DNA of 64,000 nucleotides from Pseudomonas sp. P5_109. Lineage in GTDB: Bacteria > Pseudomonadota > Gammaproteobacteria > Pseudomonadales > Pseudomonadaceae. Below are positions 56,840-64,000 of the stretch, one piece after another (position 1 is the first letter of the stretch; each line of letters begins with the position of its first letter). The translations under genes and the position numbers were made by a program. The notes below the pieces were generated by a model. It was given only the letters and a program-made list of their open reading frames with translations. It was not told where the DNA came from and did no database searches. The stretch covers positions 3,919,501 through 3,983,500 of the forward strand of contig NZ_CP125380.1 of the NCBI RefSeq assembly GCF_034009455.1. The letters run 5' to 3'.

Positions 56840-59800
56840 TTAAAGAATAAAGTCCGCCGTGGTCGCGCTGTTGAGTCCGACTATCTGGATAGCGAACTCG
56901 GCGGCGCTGTCGGCATCGGTATTGCCGTAGAGCACGCCCCCTGAAACCTTCAACTGGCCAGCCGCACTGAAGGCTGCGGTACTGCCGATGATTGAGGTGA
57001 AGGCTTCATTGGTGGCCGTCGCCGTGTTGGCATCGAGCGTCGACAGGTCGATCTTGTCGGCTCCCTGGACGAAGTCGCTGATGATGTCCCAGGTGGCACT
57101 GGTCAGCCCCGTTTCAGCGAGGGCGTTGAAATCGAAGATGTCGTTGCCGGCGCCGCCGGTGAGAACATCCTTGCCCATCCCGCCGATCAGGACGTCACTG
57201 CCGGCGCCGCCGTTCAACTGGTTGGCGGCGGCGTTGCCCGTGAGGGTGTCGTTGTAGCTGGAACCGGTGAGGTTTTCCATGCCCAGCAGGGTGTCTGAGC
57301 CTGAGCCACCGGTGGCCTGGGCCGTGGTCACGGCCAGGCTGGCGCTGACGGCGCTGCCGGCATAGAGGTAGGAGGCGGTGTCGACGCCGGTGCTGCCATT
57401 GAGGACGTTGTTGCCGGCCCCGGCATAGAGGGTGTTGTTGAGGCTATTGCCTGTCAGGTCGGCGACCCCGGTGGCCAGGACCCGACCGTATTCGACATTG
57501 GCGCCGAGGGTGTAGGCACTGAGAAAACTGTAGACCGTGTCGCTGCCGCCGGTGCTGGCCGTGGCATTGGTTTCGATAACCACGTCGCCGGCGTTGTCGA
57601 CGTAGTAGAGGTCGGAACCATCGCCGCCCGTCATCCTGTCAACGCCTGCGCCGCCATCCAGAACGTCATTGCCCGCCCCACCGTCGAGCGTATCGTTACC
57701 GCTGCCACCGCTCAACAAGTTAGCCGAGGCGTTGCCCGTGAGCGTGTCGTTGTAGTTGGAACCGGTGAGGTTTTCGATGGCGATCAGGGTATCGGCGCCT
57801 GAGCCGCCGGTGGCCTGGGCCGTGGTCACGGCGAGACTGACGGTGACGGCACTGCCGGCATAGTGGTAGGACGCCGTGTCGACACCGGTGTCGCCATTGA
57901 GGACGTTGTTGCCGACTTCGGCATAGAGGATGTTGTTGAGGCCGTTTCCCGTGAGGGCGGCGACCCCGGTGGCGAGGATACGACCGTTCTCGACATTGTC
58001 GCCGAGGGTGTAGGCGCCGAGAGAGCTGTAGACCGTGTCGCTGCCGCCGGTGCTGGCCGTGGCATTGGTTTCAACCACGACGTCGCTGGCGTTCTCAACG
58101 TAGTAGATGTCGGAGCCATCACCGCCCGTCATGCCGTCGGCGCCAGTGCCGCCATTCAACACGTCATTGCCCGCACCACCGGCGAGCGTATCGTTTCCGG
58201 CGCCACCGCTCAGCAGGTTGGCGGCGGCGTTACCCGTGAGCGTGTCGTTGTAGCTGGAGCCGGTGAGGTTTTCGATGGCGATCAGGGTGTCGGCGCCCGA
58301 GCCGCCGGTGGCCTGGGCTGTGGTCACGGCCAGGCTGGCGGTGATTGCGCTGGCGGCATAGAGGTAGGAGGCGGTGTCGACGCCGGTACCACCATTGAGG
58401 ACGTTGTTGCCGACCCCGGCATAGAGGGTGTTGTCGAGGCCGTTACCCGTCAGGCCGGCGATCCCGGTGGCGAGGACGCGCCCGTTCTCGACGTTGGCGC
58501 CGAGGGTGTAGGCGTTGAGAAAGCTGTAGACCGTGTCGCTGCCGCCGGTGCTGGCCGTGGCATTGGTTTCAACCACGACGTCAGCCGCGTTGTCGACGTA
58601 GTAGATGTCGGAACCATCATCCCCCGTCATCCTGTCGACGCCTGCGCCGCCATTCAAAAAGTCATTGCCGGCACCGCCGTAGAGGTGATTGGTGGCGGCG
58701 TTGCCGGTCAGCGTGTTGGCGAGATCGTTACCGGTGCCTGTGAGTGCCGCGCTGCCCGTGAGGGTCAGGTTCTCCTGGTAGTTGCCGAGGGTGCGGCTGA
58801 CGCTGGAAACGACGGTGTCGACGCCGCCGGTGGCGGAGGTTTCGCTGACCACGTCGCTGGCATGGTCGACGTAGTAGATGTCATTGCCCAGGCCGCCGAT
58901 CATCACATCGGCGCCGGCACCGCCGTTGAGCGTATTGGCGGCGGCGTTACCGGTCAGCGTGTTGGCGAGGCCGTTACCGGTGCCATTGATCGCCGAAGTT
59001 CCGGTAAGCGTCAGGTTCTCCAGGTTGGCCCCCAGCACCCAGCTCACCGCCGACTTGACCGTGTCAGTGCCGGCACCCAGCTCTTCACGAAGTTGAATCA
59101 GGCTATCGCCCACTGCATAAGTATCATTGCCAGCGCCCCCGGCCAGCAGCATGTTGCCCTGACCGTTCAGCGTGTCATCAGCGCTCCCGCCAGTAACCTC
59201 CAGCCGTACCGCGGTGCCATCGGCACTGAAGCGCTGGACATGGATACCGTCATTGACATGACTGGACTGTCCTTGAGACACCCAAGTCACCGCCCAGCCG
59301 CCGTCTTCCAGAGACGTGACCTTGGCGACAACCTGATAGCCGTCGGTGGTGGTGTTGACCAGCGTTTCGCCACCGACGGTTTGGCCCGCGGCGTTGTAGC
59401 GCTGTGAATAGATAGCCATATCGCTGCCATCCTGCGCGCCGCCCGCTTCCCAGGTCACCACCCAGCCGCCATCAGCCAATGCCGTTACATCGGAGAAACT
59501 CTGAGACTGAGTGGCATAGTCAGGGCTGTTTATGACGTGGGTTTCACCGCCGACCGCCTGACCATTGGCGTTATAGCGCTGGAAGTAGATATCGCTACCA
59601 TTGGCAGCTACGCTGAAGGATGACCAGCTCACCAGCCAGCCACCATCGTTCAAGGCCGTGACCGCAGGAAAGTACTGGTCATTCAGCGTATTGGTGTTTA
59701 CCTGAGTTTCGCTGCCTACCCTGTTACCTGTTGCATCGTAACGCTGGGCATAAATATCGAAGAGGTTGTCGCCCGGGTGAGTCGCATGCCAGGTCACCAG

Positions 59801-60643
59801 CCAGCCACCGTCCTTCAGGGCCGTCACGTCAGAGCTGCCGTGTACGATCTGATTATCCCCAGTCGTCGTGTTGACCTGGGTTTCCCCCCCCACAGCCGTG
59901 CCCGCTGCGTTATAGCGTTGGGACTCGATCGTGAAGTTATTGCCAGCGACGTCCCGGGACATCCATACCACCAGCCAACCACCGTCATTCAGTGCTGTAA
60001 CAGCCGGGCTGTCCTGGCTTTCAACCGTGTGGGTATTGACGCGCCATTCATCGCCCATGGGATCACCAGCCGCGCTGAACCGCCGGGCATAGATGTCACC
60101 ACTCCCCCCAGTGTAGAACCAGGTAACCACCCAGCCACCGTCAGCCAGCCCGGCGACATCGGAATTTTGCTGAGCGTATAGCGAATTCAAAGGCGCGACA
60201 GTAATCTCATCGCCCAGCCTCTCGCCTGCTGCACTGTAACGTTGGATTAAAATATCGCCCGAATCAGAGGACTGCATGGACACCAGCCACCCACCGTCGG
60301 CCAGTCCGGTAATGGAGATACTGTCCACAGTCATCGGCGTCAGCGTACTGACCCGGCTTTCGCCGCCCGCCTTGACGCTCAGAATCCTGTCGGCGAATTG
60401 CAGGCTTTCGATATTGCGCAGGTAATCGGTACCCTCATCGCCATCAGCGACATTCAGGTCGGTGACCGTCAGCTGGCCGTTGCTCCAGCCAAAGCGGTAG
60501 TCGCCGGCGTTGCCCATATAGATAGCCTTATCCTGGCCCGCACCGCCGTCGAGAATGTCATCTCCGGCCAGGCCGGTAATGCTGTCGGCCTCACTTGTCC
60601 CCAAACGATCATCGTTGCTCGTAGTGCCTGTTATCACGGCCAT
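56840..60643 (-). CDS. Large RTX-type calcium-binding protein, type I secretion substrate
   Basis: 1267 residues from ATG 60641-60643 (AAGGA 9 bp upstream). An RTX motif lies near the start (GLAGDDILDGGAGQD). Residues about 100-490 hold seven repeats of about 55 residues with the pattern LxDGGWLVTW...IYxQRYxAxGxxVGxExxVNT, a beta-propeller-like array. The rest is RTX (GGAGNDTLxGGAGND) with three near-identical repeats of about 160 residues. The C-terminal DIISDFVQGADKIDLSTLDA is the serralysin-type type I secretion end. No secretion genes or catalytic motif are visible. It may act as an adhesin or matrix protein. Confidence 0.85.
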   Translation of the reverse strand: MAVITGTTSNDDRLGTSEADSITGLAGDDILDGGAGQDKAIYMGNAGDYRFGWSNGQLTVTDLNVADGDEGTDYLRNIESLQFADRILSVKAGGESRVSTLTPMTVDSISITGLADGGWLVSMQSSDSGDILIQRYSAAGERLGDEITVAPLNSLYAQQNSDVAGLADGGWVVTWFYTGGSGDIYARRFSAAGDPMGDEWRVNTHTVESQDSPAVTALNDGGWLVVWMSRDVAGNNFTIESQRYNAAGTAVGGETQVNTTTGDNQIVHGSSDVTALKDGGWLVTWHATHPGDNLFDIYAQRYDATGNRVGSETQVNTNTLNDQYFPAVTALNDGGWLVSWSSFSVAANGSDIYFQRYNANGQAVGGETHVINSPDYATQSQSFSDVTALADGGWVVTWEAGGAQDGSDMAIYSQRYNAAGQTVGGETLVNTTTDGYQVVAKVTSLEDGGWAVTWVSQGQSSHVNDGIHVQRFSADGTAVRLEVTGGSADDTLNGQGNMLLAGGAGNDTYAVGDSLIQLREELGAGTDTVKSAVSWVLGANLENLTLTGTSAINGTGNGLANTLTGNAAANTLNGGAGADVMIGGLGNDIYYVDHASDVVSETSATGGVDTVVSSVSRTLGNYQENLTLTGSAALTGTGNDLANTLTGNAATNHLYGGAGNDFLNGGAGVDRMTGDDGSDIYYVDNAADVVVETNATASTGGSDTVYSFLNAYTLGANVENGRVLATGIAGLTGNGLDNTLYAGVGNNVLNGGTGVDTASYLYAASAITASLAVTTAQATGGSGADTLIAIENLTGSSYNDTLTGNAAANLLSGGAGNDTLAGGAGNDVLNGGTGADGMTGGDGSDIYYVENASDVVVETNATASTGGSDTVYSSLGAYTLGDNVENGRILATGVAALTGNGLNNILYAEVGNNVLNGDTGVDTASYHYAGSAVTVSLAVTTAQATGGSGADTLIAIENLTGSNYNDTLTGNASANLLSGGSGNDTLDGGAGNDVLDGGAGVDRMTGGDGSDLYYVDNAGDVVIETNATASTGGSDTVYSFLSAYTLGANVEYGRVLATGVADLTGNSLNNTLYAGAGNNVLNGSTGVDTASYLYAGSAVSASLAVTTAQATGGSGSDTLLGMENLTGSSYNDTLTGNAAANQLNGGAGSDVLIGGMGKDVLTGGAGNDIFDFNALAETGLTSATWDIISDFVQGADKIDLSTLDANTATATNEAFTSIIGSTAAFSAAGQLKVSGGVLYGNTDADSAAEFAIQIVGLNSATTADFIL

Positions 60644-60875
60644 GTGCGATTGTTCCTTCATTCAGGGCCGCAAGTGGCAACCCACGCGGCGGTGTTGTTA
60701 TTTGTCACCAGTAACAGGCGAGGTGAAGCCGCAGGTCAGCACTCATTTTCGTGGCACTCATTGTATATAGCCATTTGCCACCCCGCTTGTCCGGTCGTCG
60801 CCTCCCATCACTTGGGCAAGCTGTGCGCACAACTGCAGGCAGGCCTACAGAAGCCCTCGAAAACAACCGCTGACA
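60644..60875. other. Upstream region of the RTX gene
   Basis: 232 bp between the permease stop and the RTX start, carrying the RTX promoter. I see no additional gene or clear hairpin. Confidence 0.4.
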
Positions 60876-62210
60876 CTACCCCCCTGCTCGCTCGGTCATG
60901 TTCAGCTCCGGTGCGGATCGGCGGAAGCCGCGTGTCAGCCAAATGAGGTAGATCACGCCAATTGCCAGCCAGCAGAGCCCGATGGTGATCGCAGTCGAAC
61001 TCAGCTGGCTCACCAGGTAAAGGTTCACGCACATACCCAGCAGCGGAAACAGCAGATACCCGAACAGTCCGAGTGGGCGGGTTCGGCGGGTTCGGTAGAA
61101 GTAGCAGATGACACACAGGTTCACCGCGGTAAAACCGAGGAAGGCGCCGAAGTTGATGAATGAGGTTGCCATTTCGACCGTGATGTTCAAGCCGATCAAC
61201 CCGATGACACTCGTGAACAGCAGGTTGAAAACCGGAGTTCTTGTCTTGGGGTGCAATGTACCGAACAGCGGCCTGGGCAGCACATCTGCCCGTCCCATGA
61301 AGTACAGCAGACGGCTGGTGCTCAGCTGTACGATGAGACCCGAGGCGAATCCGGAGACGATGAATCCGAGGTTGAGCCAATCCGCAAAGGCTTGCCCGCC
61401 GACCTCAACGGACATCAGGTAGGAAGCAATCTGCGCGTCTTCGAACACGCCCCCGGGATGCACCAGTTGCATGATGTACGCCACCAGCGCAAACAGCAGC
61501 CCCGCCGTTGCCATCACCAACACCACGGCCCGAGGAATGTTGCGTTTTGCGTCTCGCGTGTCCTCGGCCATCGTGGTGACCGCGTCGAAACCGAGGTAGG
61601 AATAGGCCGCCACAGCGGCAGCCGCAGACACACCGGCGAGCGTACTGCTGGCGTTCCATAACGGTTCAGTCAAGGAGACGGGTGACTGACGCATCAGGAA
61701 AATCAGACAGAAAACCACGAACAACAACACCAGGAGAATGCCCAGTCCGGTCAGCAATTTGTTCGTCCGGTCGGCCAGGCTCAGCCCCATGACGTTGACC
61801 AGGGTTGTCAGGAGTATGTTGACGAGCATCCAGCCCCACACAGGTATTGCCGGGAACTGCACGTTGAGGAAAACCGACTGAACCAGCCAGGCGACCATGG
61901 GCATGAACAGGTAGTCGAGCAAGATCAACCAGCCGACCAGAAATCCGAACTGGCTGCCCAGCATCTGCCGGGCATAAAAATAGGCCGAGCCGGAAACGGG
62001 AAAGAGCCTGGCCATCTTGGCGTAGCTCAATGCGGATAACAGCATGGCGCCGGTGGCCAGCAGGAAGGCGCTGGGCGCCGTGCCGGAACTGACTTGGGCG
62101 ATGACACCGAAAATCACCAGCACCAGGCTGGGTGCCATGTACGCCAGGCCAAACAGCACCACCGAAGTCAGGCTAAGGCTGGCGGTCAAGTTGACGGGTT
62201 TGTGAGGCAT
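60876..62210 (-). CDS. APC-family amino acid/amine permease
   Basis: 444 residues with 12 hydrophobic segments. FGLAYMAPSLVLVIFGVIAQVS in helix 1 and GFDAVTTMAEDTRDAKRNIPRAV between helices 6 and 7 are APC-superfamily landmarks. It is an inner-membrane secondary transporter; substrate unknown. The porin and amidohydrolase genes lie upstream on the same strand, so a shared uptake and breakdown function for an amide- or amine-containing compound is plausible. Confidence 0.85.
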   Translation of the reverse strand: MPHKPVNLTASLSLTSVVLFGLAYMAPSLVLVIFGVIAQVSSGTAPSAFLLATGAMLLSALSYAKMARLFPVSGSAYFYARQMLGSQFGFLVGWLILLDYLFMPMVAWLVQSVFLNVQFPAIPVWGWMLVNILLTTLVNVMGLSLADRTNKLLTGLGILLVLLFVVFCLIFLMRQSPVSLTEPLWNASSTLAGVSAAAAVAAYSYLGFDAVTTMAEDTRDAKRNIPRAVVLVMATAGLLFALVAYIMQLVHPGGVFEDAQIASYLMSVEVGGQAFADWLNLGFIVSGFASGLIVQLSTSRLLYFMGRADVLPRPLFGTLHPKTRTPVFNLLFTSVIGLIGLNITVEMATSFINFGAFLGFTAVNLCVICYFYRTRRTRPLGLFGYLLFPLLGMCVNLYLVSQLSSTAITIGLCWLAIGVIYLIWLTRGFRRSAPELNMTERAGG

Positions 62211-62356
62211 CTCAAACCTCCATGCCGAGGGTCAGCGTTGAGAGATGGATGGGTGGGGCTTTGAAGAGCCCTGCAACTGTATTGATCACGGCGCAATTCC
62301 TGTTGTTGACGAAAACGGACGCAGCCGGCCAGGGCCGAGTCCATCTTCGGGTTGGT

Positions 62357-63682
62357 TCAATAGCGGTAGGAGATGAACATCTCGAGCGCACTGAAGTCGT
62401 CGTTGCCGTAGGTTTCGCGGGCGGCCGCCAGTGGCTTGACCCAGTTGTACGACACGCTGGTGTAGACGCTGGGTGTCGGGATCCATTCAAGGAACACGAC
62501 ATTCTCGTCGGCGAAGCGACGGTCGCTGACCGGCACACCGTTGAGCACCTTTTCGTCCAGGCTGAACTGGTAATGAATGCCGCCCAAACTGACGGTAGGT
62601 GTCAGATGAGTGCGCAGCGTCCACTGACTGACGCGCTCGTTGCTGTTGAACAGCAGGTAATTGCCGACGACGTCGCCAATCAGCCAGGTGCCCCAGTCGA
62701 CGTAGCCCTTGCTGAGCGGATCCCAGGCTTTCTTCTTTGCATCGGAGGGGTCTTCGTCACCGGAGAAGTAGGCATAGCGGTAACTCAACTGTGGCTGTAA
62801 CGCAATTGCGGGGAACGCATAGTCGGCCTGGGCGTACCAGGCGCGGGCATCGTAGTCGACACCGGCGCCACTGCCGCGCTCGACAGCGTATTCGCCATGT
62901 AGCGTCAGGTCATCCAGGCCAGGCACCTTGCCTTGCAACGCACGCAGGTTATAGACCTGCATCCCCTCGCGTGGGTTCTGGCTATTGGCTTGTCGGTCCA
63001 GGGAGTTCACCTTCATGGCCATGGCCCCCAGTGTCGCCGCGCCGGCCAGGTCGTAGTCGACGTTCAGGCCGTTCATGCGAAAGTCACCGAGATCGTCGTC
63101 TGTGCGCAAGCTGAATGCCTGGGCGCTGAGGCGATCATGGCCGTAACGCACGATGGCGGAGTCGCGAAACGCCGTACGCGGGCCAATCCAGTAGGCGCCA
63201 TCGTCGAAGAAATCCAGGTTGCCATCCATGACGATGAACCCTGTGCCGACCTTGAAGTCCTGTCGTCCGGCGCTGAGCGTCCAGTCGCCTTTGCGCACGC
63301 CGGCATAGAACGCCTCAACAGAAAGGTCATGGTCTGAACTGCGGGTGTAGCCACCGGCATCGCCGTCGCCAAACGTGGTGGCCCCTACGGCCGACGCACC
63401 GGCGAATACTTCAAGGCCCGAGTCGAGTTCGTAGCCGAGGGTCGCGCCGGGTTTCAGATACATCTCCTGCCAATCGGCACGCTCACCGGTGTTACGGCCG
63501 TTGCGCAGGTCTACGCGCCCGGCTCCGAAATTGACGTTAGCGGCGTTGATGCTGGCCGCGCCGGCGGCCAGTGTAGCCTCCCCTTTGACGTCGCCCGCCT
63601 CGAATGCATACCCCGCAAAGGCACACTGGCTGATCAACGCGCCGAGCGCCGAAAGCGCCCGCACCTGGGTGATGAAGGACAT
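62357..63682 (-). CDS. Alginate-export-type (AlgE-like) outer-membrane porin
   Basis: 441 residues from ATG 63680-63682 (GGGAG upstream). A signal peptide (about 1-23, ALSALGALISQCAFA) precedes an 18-strand-like barrel with YLKPGATLGYELDSG, SAGRQDFKVGTGFIVMDG and a terminal ALEMFISYRY strand ending in aromatic residue. The alginate_exp family includes many solute-specific porins, so alginate itself is not implied. It is the outer-membrane partner of the permease in this cluster. Confidence 0.75.
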   Translation of the reverse strand: MSFITQVRALSALGALISQCAFAGYAFEAGDVKGEATLAAGAASINAANVNFGAGRVDLRNGRNTGERADWQEMYLKPGATLGYELDSGLEVFAGASAVGATTFGDGDAGGYTRSSDHDLSVEAFYAGVRKGDWTLSAGRQDFKVGTGFIVMDGNLDFFDDGAYWIGPRTAFRDSAIVRYGHDRLSAQAFSLRTDDDLGDFRMNGLNVDYDLAGAATLGAMAMKVNSLDRQANSQNPREGMQVYNLRALQGKVPGLDDLTLHGEYAVERGSGAGVDYDARAWYAQADYAFPAIALQPQLSYRYAYFSGDEDPSDAKKKAWDPLSKGYVDWGTWLIGDVVGNYLLFNSNERVSQWTLRTHLTPTVSLGGIHYQFSLDEKVLNGVPVSDRRFADENVVFLEWIPTPSVYTSVSYNWVKPLAAARETYGNDDFSALEMFISYRY

Positions 63683-63865
63683 ACTGATTTCTCCCGATTG
63701 TTCTTGTTGTAATGGCAAATCTGCTGCCTGCGAATGCGTCCACGGCTGCGACCGCAGCCCCCCTGCCGCGATTCACGCGCACGCACTAACCCCCAGGCCT
63801 GGCGGCCCGAAACAGAGGGTGATGTGAATTGATTGGCGTGGAAGGCCCCGTTCAGGGGCGATCAG

Positions 63866-64000
63866 TCAGCCGAAGTCTGGCGACCGATGGACTTCTTGCC
63901 CTTCCAGCAGGGTGAGTAACACCTGGGTCTGGGCGATTTCGCCGGGATCGATTTCAAACAGATTGCGGTCGAGGAGGATGAGGTCCGCGTACTTTCCCAC
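63866..64000 (-). CDS. C-terminus of an amidohydrolase (YtcJ-like), partial
   Basis: The last 44 codons are inside the window, reading VGKYADLILLDRNLFEIDPG and on to PDFG and stop at 63866. GKxADLxxLDRNxFEIxPxxI is the end of the amidohydrolase 3/YtcJ family, which hydrolyses amides at a metal centre. The gene continues past 64000. It probably precedes the porin and permease in one operon. Confidence 0.8.
   Translation of the reverse strand: MGKYADLILLDRNLFEIDPGEIAQTQVLLTLLEGQEVHRSPDFG

Noticed and set aside
57863..59407. 514-codon plus-strand ORF inside the RTX gene
   Set aside because: Antisense of repeated GC-rich RTX DNA; the repeats in it are the mirror of the real repeats.
56840..60643. 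Repeat array considered as CRISPR or tandem DNA repeat
   Set aside because: Repeats are in frame, 55 or 160 codons long and encode RTX/propeller units; no short palindromic repeat with unique spacers.

Overview
The window looks like a chromosomal segment of a Pseudomonas of the fluorescens group. The GC-rich codon use, REP-type inverted repeats, tRNA-Ser(UGA) followed by Pseudomonas-like phage genes, a YccA/BI-1 gene, an NADP-dependent GAPDH and an alginate-export-type outer-membrane protein all fit. This is inference from sequence only.

Host DNA, left (1-16030). It holds a fumarate-reductase-like flavoprotein with a ferredoxin-like partner and a GntR regulator; a Gfo/Idh/MocA oxidoreductase with a Dyp-type peroxidase; an AraC regulator divergent from an outer-membrane SphA/phenol-degradation-type protein; a three-gene cluster (lipoprotein cytochrome c, Tat-exported sugar-lactone oxidase, Tat-exported alanine-racemase-fold enzyme); an NADP-GAPDH followed by a FUSC membrane protein; an EamA exporter divergent from an Lrp/AsnC regulator; a small lipoprotein; a BI-1 protein; and tRNA-Ser(UGA).

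Prophage (about 16031-56606). A 92-bp perfect direct repeat (16031-16122 and 56515-56606), starting at the tRNA-Ser anticodon loop, brackets about 40.5 kb. The layout is lambda-like. A cI (LexA-type, S24 peptidase)/cro switch with palindromic operators lies at 47.9 kb. The early operon on the minus strand runs cro, CII-like, TraR-like zinc finger, TOPRIM/VapE primase-helicase, and a Q-like antiterminator. The late operon follows: holin-like, terminase, portal, S49 protease with nested scaffold, gpT-like capsid, tail tube, G/GT chaperones with a probable -1 frameshift, tape measure, GTA-like tail tip, tailspike, SleB-type endolysin, holin and Dam-like methylase. On the plus strand, cI is followed by an AAA ATPase + HNH pair in the position of lambda rex, then small regulators (KilAC-like, PrtN-like), a DUF4224 excisionase-like gene and a tyrosine integrase.

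Accessory cargo. The left end (16.5-20.2 kb, AT-rich) carries a short CBASS (CD-NTase + Cap15-like membrane effector) and an OLD-type ATPase/TOPRIM gene, ending in a tRNA-Gly(CCC)-like 3' fragment. Downstream of cI is a Septu-like ATPase/HNH pair. Beyond the integrase is an EcsC-family gene with an unrecognised partner, followed by the 3' remnant of a second, closely related integrase next to attR. The ends are therefore composite and point to more than one integration at the same tRNA.

Host DNA, right (56607-64000). It holds a 1267-residue repeat-rich RTX protein of the type I secretion kind, an APC-family permease, an alginate-export-type porin and the C-terminus of an amidohydrolase. No CRISPR array, rRNA or IS transposase was seen.
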